From: Thermohalobaculum sp039184865
GTDB lineage: Bacteria; Pseudomonadota; Alphaproteobacteria; Rhodobacterales; Rhodobacteraceae
Assembly: GCA_039184865.1 (NCBI GenBank)
Contig: JBCDAV010000002.1
Span: forward strand, 124,001-188,000
Reading direction: 5' to 3'
DNA: 64,000 nt
A program made the translations under genes and the position numbers. Shown piece by piece: positions 54,773 to 63,520 of the stretch. Each line of letters starts with the position of its first letter. Position 1 is the first letter of the stretch. A model generated the notes under the pieces. The model ran no database searches and had not been told where the DNA came from. It saw nothing but the letters and a program-made list of their open reading frames with translations.

Positions 54773-55179
54773 GCAACATGAGCACTCGATCGGACGGCAT
54801 TTCTTTCGACTCGATGTCTGCGACGGACATAATCGATGAAGCGATGCGCGTGCTCTCGCGCGAGCGCGAGATCTTCCTGACAGGCGCCTACGAGTTGCTC
54901 GAAGAATTGACGGCGAAGAAGACGCGCATTCTCCAGGCGTTGGAGGTGACGTTGCAAGGTGCAGTGCGCACGGCCGAGATCGTCATTGCTGTCCGGGGCC
55001 TGATCGACGCTAGCCGCCGCAACGAGATGATTATACAGGCAGCAATGCAGGGTATCGCGCAGGCCCGGCGGCGGCTTGCGTCGATCGCCAAGATGAGACG
55101 CGGTGCTGTGGCGTACGCAGAAGACGGCACAGTCATTGCCAGTCGTGCGGATGCGCTCGGCGGGGGCAAGATCGCCTGA
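54769..55179 (+). CDS. FlgN-like flagellar protein
   Basis: A 136-residue helical protein (ATDIIDEAMRVLSREREIFL ... RRRLASIAKMRRGAVAY). Its ATG overlaps the rod-binding stop (ATGA). The long amphipathic helices resemble FlgN-type export chaperones, but the match is weak. Its position between the rod protein and fliC supports a flagellar role. Confidence 0.55.
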   Translation: MSNMSTRSDGISFDSMSATDIIDEAMRVLSREREIFLTGAYELLEELTAKKTRILQALEVTLQGAVRTAEIVIAVRGLIDASRRNEMIIQAAMQGIAQARRRLASIAKMRRGAVAYAEDGTVIASRADALGGGKIA

Positions 55180-55410
55180 GCGCGTTCGAATGTCCCAAAA
55201 TCGGTCAATGGGTTTTACCTGCTGGCAAGCGTTTCGGTGTTTCCTCTCCCTGCACAGCAAAGTCTGTTGCCCGGGCAGTATGCTCCGGTCCGACGTCAGA
55301 AGACATGTTCCCGCGCGATGTGAGCGAAGCCGCCGCGCACTGCCCTGGATAACGGGGCTCGTTCATTGAAGCGGCGCCGAACGCTCCGCCTTAGAAAGGA
55401 ATGATGTCAC

Positions 55411-56628
55411 ATGAGTGCAAGTGTTCTCACCAACTCGTCGGCCATGATCGCCCTGCAGACCCTGCGTTCGACGAACAAAGGTCTCGAGGCTGTCAACTCC
55501 GAGATTTCGACCGGCAAGAAGATCGCCAATGCAAAAGACGGCGCCGCCGTTTTCGCGATCTCCAAGGTCATGGAATCGGACGTAGCCGGCTTTCAGGCCA
55601 TCAGCGACTCGCTGAATCTCGGTGCCGCCACCGTTGCAGTTGCGTCAAACGCTTCGGCGCAGGTCGGCGAACTGCTGAATGAAATCAAGACGCAGATCGT
55701 TGCCGCGAACGAAGACAACGTCGATCGCGTCAAGATCCAGAACGAGATCGTCTCGCTGCGCAACCAGGTTGACGGCATCGTCACCGCAGCTCAGTTCAAC
55801 GGTTTGAACCTGCTCGATGGCAGCGTCGCAAGCGCCACCATCCTGTCATCTCTGGATCGTGACAACGCGGGCAATGTCACGTCATCTTCGATTACGGTTA
55901 CTGCTCAGAACCTCGGGATTGCGGCCGGTGCTGCACGCAGTGCTCTGGCAGGTTCCGGTGGTACGGTTGCTGCTGGTGGTGACTCCGTTGCCATCGCGCT
56001 TGACGCTGGTGCGGCAGTCGGTACCGAAAACCTTGTGATCGACGTCGCGGGTGGTCTGACGACTGGCGACCGCATCGAGGTTCAGATCGATGATCAGGTC
56101 GTAAGCTACACCGTGACCGCTCAGGACATGGCGTCGGCAACGGCAGAAGACTCGATCGCCGCCAATCTGCGCGCTGCGATTGACGGTCTCGGTGTCGCTG
56201 GTCTGGAAACCGACTTCGTTGCCGGTGGCCAAGTTGATTTCGGCAACACCGCAGCCGGCAACGTCGACCGGACCATCGCAGCGCGCGTCATCTCACAGGG
56301 CGCAGGCGGGCTTTCGGCTCTTTCCGGTGTTGACGTGTCGACCGCCCTGGGTGCTGCAACCGCTCTGACGTCGATCGAAACGATGATCCAGACGGTGGTG
56401 GATGCGCAGGCGGCACTCGGTACTGCCGAGAAGCGGGTCGATCTGCAGAACGACTTCATGTCGAGCCTGATCGACAGCTTCAAGAACGGCATTGGCGCGC
56501 TGGTCGATGCAGACCTCGAAGAAGCTTCAGCCCGTCTTCAGGCACTGCAGGTTCAGCAGCAGCTGGGCATTCAGGCGCTGTCGATTGCCAACCAGGCACC
56601 TCAGAACATCCTGGCGCTGTTCCGGTAA
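55411..56628 (+). CDS. fliC: Flagellin
   Basis: A 405-residue flagellin. The conserved N-terminal D0/D1 begins with SASVLTNSSAMIALQTLRST, and the C-terminal D1/D0 with QAALGTAEKRVDLQNDFMSS then LGIQALSIANQAPQNILALF. The middle 130 residues are variable, Gly/Ala/Thr-rich. It has a 231-base 5' region and is followed by a strong hairpin, then flaF and flbT. Confidence 0.95.
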   Translation: MSASVLTNSSAMIALQTLRSTNKGLEAVNSEISTGKKIANAKDGAAVFAISKVMESDVAGFQAISDSLNLGAATVAVASNASAQVGELLNEIKTQIVAANEDNVDRVKIQNEIVSLRNQVDGIVTAAQFNGLNLLDGSVASATILSSLDRDNAGNVTSSSITVTAQNLGIAAGAARSALAGSGGTVAAGGDSVAIALDAGAAVGTENLVIDVAGGLTTGDRIEVQIDDQVVSYTVTAQDMASATAEDSIAANLRAAIDGLGVAGLETDFVAGGQVDFGNTAAGNVDRTIAARVISQGAGGLSALSGVDVSTALGAATALTSIETMIQTVVDAQAALGTAEKRVDLQNDFMSSLIDSFKNGIGALVDADLEEASARLQALQVQQQLGIQALSIANQAPQNILALFR

Positions 56629-56637
56629 TTCAACTCT

Positions 56638-56663
56638 GGGTCGAGGCGGTGACGCCTCGACCC
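56638..56663 (+). terminator. 11-bp hairpin between fliC and flaF
   Basis: GGGTCGAGGCG (56638-56648) pairs perfectly with CGCCTCGACCC (56653-56663), loop GTGA, ten bases after the fliC stop. No U tract follows. It may terminate or protect the flagellin mRNA. Confidence 0.6.
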
Positions 56664-56730
56664 CCACCACCTCAAGTCGGTCGGAATGACCGGTTCATCT
56701 GAGCTGTCCTGCTCGGGCAAGGGGAACTCC

Positions 56731-57102
56731 ATGCTCCAAACGAACGGTTATATGGCGGCTGCGCGCTCTACGGGCATGCCTCGGGATATCGAGTACAAGG
56801 TCTTCTCGAAAGTCACCGGACAGCTGAAGTTACGTGCAGCCGAGGTGACCGATTTCCCGCTGCTGCTGGAAGCCCTGAACGACAATCTTGGACTCTGGCG
56901 AACGATCGCGTTCGACGTGATGGACGCCAAGAACGGGCTTCCTGACCAGTTACGTGCACAGCTCTTCTATTTGTTCGAGTTTACGCAGGCCCATACGACG
57001 AAAGTCATGCGGCGCGAAGCGTCGGTTGATCCTCTGATCGAGATCAACACGGCGATCATGCGTGGTCTCAGGAAACATGTCGACGGCAAGGAGCACATCT
57101 GA
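56731..57102 (+). CDS. flaF: Flagellar biosynthesis regulator FlaF
   Basis: A 123-residue helical protein (MLQTNGYMAAARSTGMPRDI; ALNDNLGLWRTIAFDVM; FYLFEFTQAHTTKV). FlaF and FlbT regulate flagellin expression and export in alphaproteobacteria. The ATG at 56731 has AAGGGGAA upstream. The flbT ATG overlaps its stop (TGATG). Confidence 0.9.
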   Translation: MLQTNGYMAAARSTGMPRDIEYKVFSKVTGQLKLRAAEVTDFPLLLEALNDNLGLWRTIAFDVMDAKNGLPDQLRAQLFYLFEFTQAHTTKVMRREASVDPLIEINTAIMRGLRKHVDGKEHI

Positions 57103-57536
57103 TGCCGGGTCTGATACTGAAATTGCGGGCGCACGAGCAAATTCTCGTCAACGGCGTCGTGATGCAAAACGGCGACCGGAATGCACGATTGATCATAAAG
57201 ACGCCAGACGCCAAAATCCTGCGCCTGCGCGATGCTATCCATCCCGATGATGCGACGACGCCGGTCAAACGCGTATGTTACATCGCCCAGCTTGCAGTTG
57301 CCGGTGAAGTCGATATTGACGATGCGGCGCGCCAGCTTCGTAAAGGCATAGACCAATTGCACGATGCGATGAGCGGGATAGATGGCGCTGACCAATTGGA
57401 AGAGGCCTCCAGCGCGCTGAGAGACGGTAATTTTTACGGCGTCCTAAAGCACCTGCGAAAACTGCTTCCAGTGGAAGAAGCCTTGCTGGGCACCGATTTT
57501 CCAACTGTTTCAGGCGCCTCCGGGTACACGCAGTAA
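57102..57536 (+). CDS. flbT: Flagellin post-transcriptional regulator FlbT
   Basis: A 144-residue protein starting MPGLILKLRAHEQILVNGVV, with the family's small beta-rich N domain and helical C domain (AARQLRKGIDQLHDAMSGID). In Caulobacter, FlbT destabilises flagellin mRNA via its leader. Coupled to flaF and to the next gene by 1-base stop/start overlaps. Confidence 0.9.
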   Translation: MPGLILKLRAHEQILVNGVVMQNGDRNARLIIKTPDAKILRLRDAIHPDDATTPVKRVCYIAQLAVAGEVDIDDAARQLRKGIDQLHDAMSGIDGADQLEEASSALRDGNFYGVLKHLRKLLPVEEALLGTDFPTVSGASGYTQ

Positions 57537-58378
57537 TGCCGTTTCCACCCGCAATTCCTGTTGGAGGTCTCGCCGGCTACAGATTTCTTGAGCGAACGAT
57601 GGATCGCCAGCTTGAACTCTTCAACAAGAGTCCGGACATTCAGCGCGAGATCGACTACTTTCTCGAAAACGCAGGTAATGTGAATTCGGTTGACGATCTG
57701 ATGGGCGACCGTCGGCTCCTGTCCGTCGTCCTAGGCGCGTTCGGGTTGGACGAGGATCTGAACAAGGGCGCATTCATCAGGAAGGTCATTGAGGAGGGCA
57801 CATTCGACGATCGGTCCTTTGCGAACCGTCTAGTAGATCCGGCATATCGCGAAATGTCAGCGTTCCTGGGATTTGGCGATGTCGGCGGCCTACTCGTTTT
57901 TGAAAGCACGCGCCTTAACCTCGTGGACCAGTACCGCGAACGTCAGTTCGAGCTTTCGGTCGGCGAAGTCGATTTAGACCTGCGCCTCGCGCTCAATTTC
58001 AAGCGGGAGGCGGCTGAAATCGTGTCGAGTGGTTTGAACGACAGAACAATCTGGCTTCGCCTGCTCGGATCGCCACCCCTTCGCGAAGTCGTGGAAACAT
58101 CGCTCAGCCTGCCACAAGAATTCGGTTTGATAGACCTCGATCAACAAGTTGACGAGGTCATCTCGCGCGCCCGTCGTTTCTTCGATGTTTCGTCTCCGAG
58201 CGAACTAGTGGGCGCAGGAAAACGGGACGCGATGATCGACCGATTTCTATTGAATCAGCAAGTCCGTTCCGGATCGATCGGAGCAACCACGCGCGGATCA
58301 GCCGCGTTATCGCTTCTGCAGGCGAGCGGAGTTGGTAGTGGCGCCCAGGCAAATCTGTTTGCGTCAAGCTTTATCTAG
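57536..58378 (+). CDS. DUF1217 flagellar-associated protein
   Basis: A 280-residue protein (GLAGYRFLERTMDRQLELFN; DIQREIDYFLENAGNV; AAEIVSSGLNDRTIWLRLLG). The repeated Dx-helix pattern is what I recognise as DUF1217, found in alphaproteobacterial flagellar clusters. Coupled to flbT. The IS remnant begins right after its stop, so the cluster may continue elsewhere. Confidence 0.8.
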   Translation: MPFPPAIPVGGLAGYRFLERTMDRQLELFNKSPDIQREIDYFLENAGNVNSVDDLMGDRRLLSVVLGAFGLDEDLNKGAFIRKVIEEGTFDDRSFANRLVDPAYREMSAFLGFGDVGGLLVFESTRLNLVDQYRERQFELSVGEVDLDLRLALNFKREAAEIVSSGLNDRTIWLRLLGSPPLREVVETSLSLPQEFGLIDLDQQVDEVISRARRFFDVSSPSELVGAGKRDAMIDRFLLNQQVRSGSIGATTRGSAALSLLQASGVGSGAQANLFASSFI

Positions 58379-58393
58379 TGTCAGGTCTGATAA

Positions 58394-58781
58394 TCAGCGG
58401 ATGACGGTTGCCGCGACGCAGATCGTCAACACAAATGTGTGTGCGCACCGGTCATGCTGCATGGTGATCCTGCGCAAGTCCTTGAGTTTCCCGAACATTC
58501 GCTCGACGAGATCGCGCTGCTTGTAGAGCGTCTCTTCGTATTCGATGGGGTCCTTTTGGTTGTTGCGTCTCGGTATGGGCTCAATGATGACCTTGTCTCT
58601 CACGGCCTCGCGATAGCAGTCGCTTTCATAGCCCCGGTCGGCGATCAGGTTGCCGCCTACGGCAGTATCATCAGCGCGCCCGTGCGCCGCGAAATTCGCT
58701 CGTCTGGCCTTGGGTCAGAAGAAATATCAACGGCTTGCCCTTTGAATCGCAAACCGCGTGCAGCTCTGGACTCAGGTCATC
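58394..58781 (-). pseudogene. IS5-family transposase remnant
   Basis: The C-terminal part (GNLIADRGYESDCYREAV; YKQRDLVERMFGKLK, a perfect Y-2-R-3-E-6-K motif; ending CAHTFVLTICVAATVIR) is intact but the preceding part is broken by at least two frame shifts around 58660-58680. An upstream piece DLSPELHAVCDSKGKPLIFL is in another frame. The 5' part of the gene is missing and replaced by IS3-like sequence. Not functional. Confidence 0.8.
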
Positions 58782-58991
58782 CTCGGTGCGACCGATACGC
58801 CGGACAACCTCGCCCACGCTCATTCCTCCCGCTACTAGGATCTCGGCCTCGCGCAGCTTCGAGATTAAAGTTCGGGCCTGTAGCGCTTTGCGTCCATCGT
58901 TCTTCACCGTCGAACAAGCCATTCTTCCAATCAAGGTCGCTGCGTTAAAACGGGTCGGGTTAGGACAATCGACTGCGTCATCCACAGACAA
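58782..58991 (-). pseudogene. IS3-family OrfA-like fragment
   Basis: Residues of the frame starting at 58991 contain TLISKLREAEILVAGGMSVG and EVVRRIGRTE, the helix-turn-helix of IS3-type OrfA, then switch directly into IS5 sequence at about 58781. No OrfB follows. It is therefore a chimeric scar of two elements. Confidence 0.6.
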
Positions 58992-59055
58992 AAAACCAAT
59001 CCCATGAATTCAGACTGACGCCAAAGACATTGGAACAATATTCATCGAGGCGGCA

Positions 59056-59075
59056 CCAACGGTACGAATCGTTGG
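59056..59075. promoter_or_regulatory. Inverted repeat upstream of phnD
   Basis: CCAACG (59056-59061) and CGTTGG (59070-59075) are a perfect 6-bp inverted repeat with an 8-base spacer, 57 bases before the phnD start. It could be an operator; no PHO-box sequence is evident. Confidence 0.3.
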
Positions 59076-59132
59076 CGAGTCCCTGAAAATCCCACTACGC
59101 TCGCCCCCAAAATCTTATCACGGGAGGACGTT

Positions 59133-60110
59133 ATGACCATCAGACTTACAAGTACATTCGCGCTGATACTTGGCTTTGCGTTGGCGTCTGCGACGCCGCA
59201 TGCCGTTGCATCGGACTGCCCGCGCGGTGATCTGGACGAGCGTTTCTGCGATGTCGACGGCGATCTTCTGGCTGATGCACCGACAGATCCCAGCGAGTGG
59301 CTGGACCCCGATACGCTGATTTTCGCCTACACGCCGGTCGAGGATCCGGCGGTCTACAAGACGGCATGGTCAGATTTCCTGGATCACTTGAAGGCGACCA
59401 CCGGCAAGGACGTGGTGTTCTTTCCTGTCCAGTCGAACGCGGCCCAGATCGAGGCGATGCGCTCTGGCCGCCTGCACATCTCCGGCTTCAACACGGGCTC
59501 GAACCCGCTTGCAGTGAACTGTGCCGGGTTCAACCCCTTCACGATCATGGCCTCGGAAGACGGTGGCTTCGGCTATGAGATGGAGATTCTGACCTATCCC
59601 GGATCCGGCATCGAAAAGGTCGAGGACATCAAGGGCGGTCAGTTGGCCTTCACCTCACCCACGTCGAACTCGGGCTTCAAGGCACCATCGGCGATCCTGA
59701 AGGCCGACTACGACATGATACCCGAACGCGATTTCGAACCGGTGTACTCGGGCAAGCACGACAACTCGATCCTCGGTGTGGCCAACAAGGACTATCCGGC
59801 GGCCTCGATCGCCAACTCGGTTCTCGACCGCATGATCAGCCGCGGCGTCGTGAAACCAGACCAGGTCATATCGATCTACAAGTCCCAGACCTTCCCAACG
59901 ACCGGCTTCGGCACCGTCTACAACCTGAAGCCGGAATTGGCCGCGAAGGTGCGCGAGGCGTTCTTCAGCTTTGATTGGGAAGGCACCTCGCTGCAGGAAG
60001 AGTTTGAAAAGTCCGGCGAGCACCAGTTCATCGAGATGACCTACAAGAAGTTCTGGGAGGTCATCCGCAAGATCGATGCGGCGAACGGCGTTTCCTACGC
60101 CTGCAAGTAA
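59133..60110 (+). CDS. phnD: Phosphonate/phosphite-type binding protein PhnD
   Basis: A 325-residue periplasmic protein with signal peptide (LTSTFALILGFALASATPHA, cleaved after AVA). TLIFAYTPVEDPAVYKTAWS, VVFFPVQSNAAQIEAMRSGR and AFTSPTSNSGFKAPS match PhnD. It should capture phosphonates, phosphite or a related oxyanion. First gene of phnD-phnC-phnE-phnE and preceded by the IS scar. The exact ligand branch is not resolvable here. Confidence 0.88.
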   Translation: MTIRLTSTFALILGFALASATPHAVASDCPRGDLDERFCDVDGDLLADAPTDPSEWLDPDTLIFAYTPVEDPAVYKTAWSDFLDHLKATTGKDVVFFPVQSNAAQIEAMRSGRLHISGFNTGSNPLAVNCAGFNPFTIMASEDGGFGYEMEILTYPGSGIEKVEDIKGGQLAFTSPTSNSGFKAPSAILKADYDMIPERDFEPVYSGKHDNSILGVANKDYPAASIANSVLDRMISRGVVKPDQVISIYKSQTFPTTGFGTVYNLKPELAAKVREAFFSFDWEGTSLQEEFEKSGEHQFIEMTYKKFWEVIRKIDAANGVSYACK

Positions 60111-60169
60111 ACGCCATGCAGGTGGCCCTTCTCGGGCCATCTGCTCCTTGAGACGGGGGAAGTGACGGT

Positions 60170-60967
60170 ATGCTCCGTCTTGAACAGCTTACAAAAACCT
60201 ATCCGACTGGCGATCGCGCGCTGAGCTCGGTCGATCTGGAGGTGCCCCAGGGCCAGGTGGTGGCGCTCATCGGTCCGTCCGGCGCGGGCAAGTCGACCCT
60301 GATCCGCTGTGTAAACCGGCTGGTCGAGCCAAGCTCTGGCAAGGTGATGCTGGGCGATATCAATCTGACGTCGCTCGGATCGGGCGCCCTGCGCCGCGAG
60401 CGTCGCCGGATGGGGATGATCTTCCAGGAGTATGCGCTGGTCGAGCGCCTGACGGTCATGGAGAACGTGCTGTCCGGGCGGCTCGGCTATGTCGGCTTCT
60501 GGCGGAGCTATCTGCGCCGCTATCCGCAGAGAGATGTCGACGAGGCGTTCCGGTTGCTTGACCGGGTGGGCCTGATCGAGATGGCCGACAAGCGCGCGGA
60601 TGAACTCTCCGGCGGCCAGCGTCAGCGGGTCGGCATCTGCCGTGCGCTGATCCAGGATCCGGCTCTGCTGCTGGTGGATGAACCGACAGCAAGCCTGGAC
60701 CCCAAAACCTCGCGTCAGATCATGCGGTTGATCTGCGAGCTGTGCGAGGAAAGAGGCCTGGCGGCCATCATCAACATTCACGACGTCGCATTGGCCCAGA
60801 TGTTCGTCCAGCGCGTCATTGGCCTTACCGCAGGAGAGATCCAGTTCGACGGTGGCCCGGCTGCCCTGACCCCTGATGTGCTGACCCGCATCTATGGCGA
60901 GGAAGACTGGCAGGCGACCATCGAGAAGGTCGAGGAAGAAGACGAAGAAGAGGCCTTGTCCGCATGA
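60170..60967 (+). CDS. phnC: Phosphonate ABC ATPase PhnC
   Basis: A 265-residue ATPase. Walker A GPSGAGKSTL near residue 36, signature LSGGQRQRVGI, Walker B LLLVDEPTASLD. The C terminus carries an unusual acidic tail (VEEEDEEEALSA). Overlaps phnE by four bases. Confidence 0.93.
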   Translation: MLRLEQLTKTYPTGDRALSSVDLEVPQGQVVALIGPSGAGKSTLIRCVNRLVEPSSGKVMLGDINLTSLGSGALRRERRRMGMIFQEYALVERLTVMENVLSGRLGYVGFWRSYLRRYPQRDVDEAFRLLDRVGLIEMADKRADELSGGQRQRVGICRALIQDPALLLVDEPTASLDPKTSRQIMRLICELCEERGLAAIINIHDVALAQMFVQRVIGLTAGEIQFDGGPAALTPDVLTRIYGEEDWQATIEKVEEEDEEEALSA

Positions 60968-61776
60968 GCGCGGCGCTGGAGGCGCGGCTGGGCAAGCCCT
61001 GGCGCAAGCCGCCGCTGATCAAGACGGACTGGCTGCGCTATGCCATTCTGATCGGCGGGCTCGCCTATATGTGCGTCGCCGTCTGGTCGATCGAGGTGAA
61101 CTGGTCGCGGGTCTACGAAGGGCTCGACCGGGGCTGGGCCTTTGTACTGGCCTTCACGAGCCCGGACTTTACAGCGCGGGCCTCCGACATCAAGGAAGGC
61201 ATGATCGAGAGCGGGATCATGACGATCGCCTCGACCGTCGTTGGCATCGCCATCTCAATCCCCATCGGGCTCGGCGCGGCCCGCAACATTGCGCCGTTAC
61301 CGGTCTATCTGATCTGCCGCTGCATCATTGCGATCAGCCGGGCGCTGCACGAAATCATCGTCGCGATACTGCTTGTCGCGATCTTCGGCTTCGGACCCTT
61401 GGCCGGGTTCCTGACCCTCAGCTTTGCGACGATCGGCTTTCTTTCGAAGCTGCTGGCCGAAGACATCGAATCCATGGACCGCGTGCAGGCTGAAGCGATC
61501 CGCGCCACCGGGGCACGCTGGTGGCAGTGGATCAACTATGGCGTCCAGCCTCAGGTGATGCCGAGGCTGATCGGCCTCAGCATGTACCGACTGGACATCA
61601 ACTTCCGCGAGTCGGCTATCTTGGGATTGGTGGGCGCAGGCGGGATTGGGGCGACGCTGAACACGGCCTTCGACCGCTACGAGTTCGATACCGCTGCTGC
61701 GATCATCATTATGATCATCGCGATTGTCATGGTGCTTGAGTACCTGTCGGGCATCATCCGGGCGCGGGTGCAGTAA
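60964..61776 (+). CDS. phnE: Phosphonate ABC permease PhnE (first)
   Basis: A 270-residue permease with six segments. TIASTVVGIAISIPIGLG, HEIIVAILLVAIFGFGPLAG and the MDRVQAEAIRATGARWWQWI EAA-type loop are seen. It overlaps phnC by four bases, and the second permease starts inside its stop codon (TAATG). Confidence 0.9.
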   Translation: MSAALEARLGKPWRKPPLIKTDWLRYAILIGGLAYMCVAVWSIEVNWSRVYEGLDRGWAFVLAFTSPDFTARASDIKEGMIESGIMTIASTVVGIAISIPIGLGAARNIAPLPVYLICRCIIAISRALHEIIVAILLVAIFGFGPLAGFLTLSFATIGFLSKLLAEDIESMDRVQAEAIRATGARWWQWINYGVQPQVMPRLIGLSMYRLDINFRESAILGLVGAGGIGATLNTAFDRYEFDTAAAIIIMIIAIVMVLEYLSGIIRARVQ

Positions 61777-62591
61777 TGCCGGTGACGCAGACATCCGACG
61801 GCCCTGTCTGGAAGCGCCGCGATCGTGCGGCGCAGCTGACGCGTTGGGCCGGGTGGCTTGCGGGCACGGCGCTATTCCTCTGGTGCTGGAACGTGATTTC
61901 CGAGACGACGACGTGGTTCTTCGTCTGGGACGCGCCGCGCATTGCAGGCGATATCGTCGGCCGGGCGACACCGCCCAAGTGGGCCTACATCAACGAACTC
62001 TGGGTCCCGCTTTGGGATACGCTGAACATCGCGACACTGGGTACCTTGTTGGCCCTGGTGATCGCAGTGCCGGTCGCCTTCCTGGCCGCCAAGAACACAA
62101 CGCCCAGCACAGTTTTCGTGCGTCCCGTCGCGCTGTTGATCATCGTCTCGTCCCGTTCGATCAACTCGCTGATCTGGGCCTTGCTTCTGATCGCGATCAT
62201 CGGACCCGGCATCTTCGCGGGGCTGATTGCCATTGCGTTGCGTTCGGTCGGGTTCTGCGCAAAACTGCTCTACGAGGCGATCGAGGAAATCGACCAGACC
62301 CAGGTCGAAGCGATCACCGCGACCGGAGCCAGTCGCTGGCAAGTCATCGCTTACGGGATCGTGCCACAGATCCTGCCCGCCTTCGCCGGCATTGCCGTTT
62401 TCCGATGGGACATCAACATTCGGGAATCGACCGTTCTGGGGTTGGTCGGGGCTGGCGGAATCGGCCTGCAGCTTCAGGCGTCGCTCAACGTGCTGGCCTG
62501 GCCTCAGGTCAGTCTGATCCTGCTGGTGATCTTCGTGGCGGTCCTGATCAGCGAATGGGTGTCGGCCAAAGTTCGCGGCGCAATCATCTGA
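61776..62591 (+). CDS. Phosphonate ABC permease PhnE (second)
   Basis: A 271-residue paralogue of the previous permease (NIATLGTLLALVIAVPVAF; SINSLIWALLLIAIIGPG; EEIDQTQVEAITATGASRW). Two PhnE genes in one operon likely form a heterodimeric channel. It overlaps the HAD gene by one base. Confidence 0.9.
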   Translation: MPVTQTSDGPVWKRRDRAAQLTRWAGWLAGTALFLWCWNVISETTTWFFVWDAPRIAGDIVGRATPPKWAYINELWVPLWDTLNIATLGTLLALVIAVPVAFLAAKNTTPSTVFVRPVALLIIVSSRSINSLIWALLLIAIIGPGIFAGLIAIALRSVGFCAKLLYEAIEEIDQTQVEAITATGASRWQVIAYGIVPQILPAFAGIAVFRWDINIRESTVLGLVGAGGIGLQLQASLNVLAWPQVSLILLVIFVAVLISEWVSAKVRGAII

Positions 62592-63499
62592 TGTCCACAA
62601 GACAGATGCGAGACGCCGCCTGGGCGGTCGAGGCCTACGAGCGCGCGCGCCATCGCCTTCCTCAGGCGAAGGCTGCGGGGGCCGCTGCGCCTGTCTCGAA
62701 CGTGCTGGAGATTGCCGAGAACTACGATGCGTTCCTGCTCGACGCATTCGGGGTGCTGAATGTCGGAGCGACCGCCATCCCCGGCGCCACAGCGGCCGTA
62801 TCAGCGCTGCAGAATATGGGAAAGCGCGTGCTGGTCCTGACCAACGGGGCCACCTATCCCGCCGACGTGGCGTTGGCCAAGTACCGAAACTGGGGGTTCG
62901 ACTTCAGACTTGAGGATGTTGTGTCCAGCCGCGATGCCCTCAGCGTCCGGCTGTCTGGCATGGAGGGCAGCCGGTGGGGGGTCATGGCCGTTGACGGATC
63001 ACGGCTGAATGAACTGAGCGGGTCGGCTTCCCTACTTGCAGACGACGCTGTTGATTATGCCGCCTGCGAGGGTTTCATCCTTTTGGGTTCCGGCACATGG
63101 ACAGAAGACCGCCAGCGCCTGTTGATCGACGCTTTGACCCGCAAGCCGCGCCCGGTATTGGTCGGCAACCCGGACATCGTCGCCCCGCGCGAGGACGGGT
63201 TTTCAGCCGAGCCGGGCCATTTCGCCCACGAATTGGCTGACCTGACAGGCGTCGTGCCGGAGTTCTTCGGCAAGCCGTTCGGCAACATCTACGAGCTTGC
63301 ACGAAGCCGGTTGGCGGAGATTCCTGCGGGCCGGATCCTGGCGGTTGGCGACACTCTGCACACCGACATACTGGGTGGCGCTGGGGCAGGTCTCGCGACT
63401 CTGCTGACGACGGGCCATGGCTTGCTCAGCGGATTGGATCCGCTCCTTGCAATAGCTGAAACTGGCATTTCACCCGATTGGATTGGCCGCAGCCTCTGA
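62591..63499 (+). CDS. HAD-IIA family hydrolase (TIGR01459 type)
   Basis: A 302-residue HAD phosphatase-like protein. The first motif is FLLDAFGVLN, with Phe in place of the second Asp of DxD, a feature of the TIGR01459 branch. VLTNGATYPAD is motif II, VGNPDIVAPRED and motif IV-like ILAVGDTLHTDILGGAGAG follow. Coupled to the phn operon (TGATG). It may dephosphorylate a substrate derived from the imported phosphorus compound; that is inference. Confidence 0.85.
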   Translation: MSTRQMRDAAWAVEAYERARHRLPQAKAAGAAAPVSNVLEIAENYDAFLLDAFGVLNVGATAIPGATAAVSALQNMGKRVLVLTNGATYPADVALAKYRNWGFDFRLEDVVSSRDALSVRLSGMEGSRWGVMAVDGSRLNELSGSASLLADDAVDYAACEGFILLGSGTWTEDRQRLLIDALTRKPRPVLVGNPDIVAPREDGFSAEPGHFAHELADLTGVVPEFFGKPFGNIYELARSRLAEIPAGRILAVGDTLHTDILGGAGAGLATLLTTGHGLLSGLDPLLAIAETGISPDWIGRSL

Positions 63500-63520
63500 G
63501 GGCGGCTTCCCAGTTGCGCG

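Noticed and set aside
55223..55237. Sigma-54-like TGGCAAG site before flagellin
   Set aside because: The -12 part lacks TTGC (TCGG instead).
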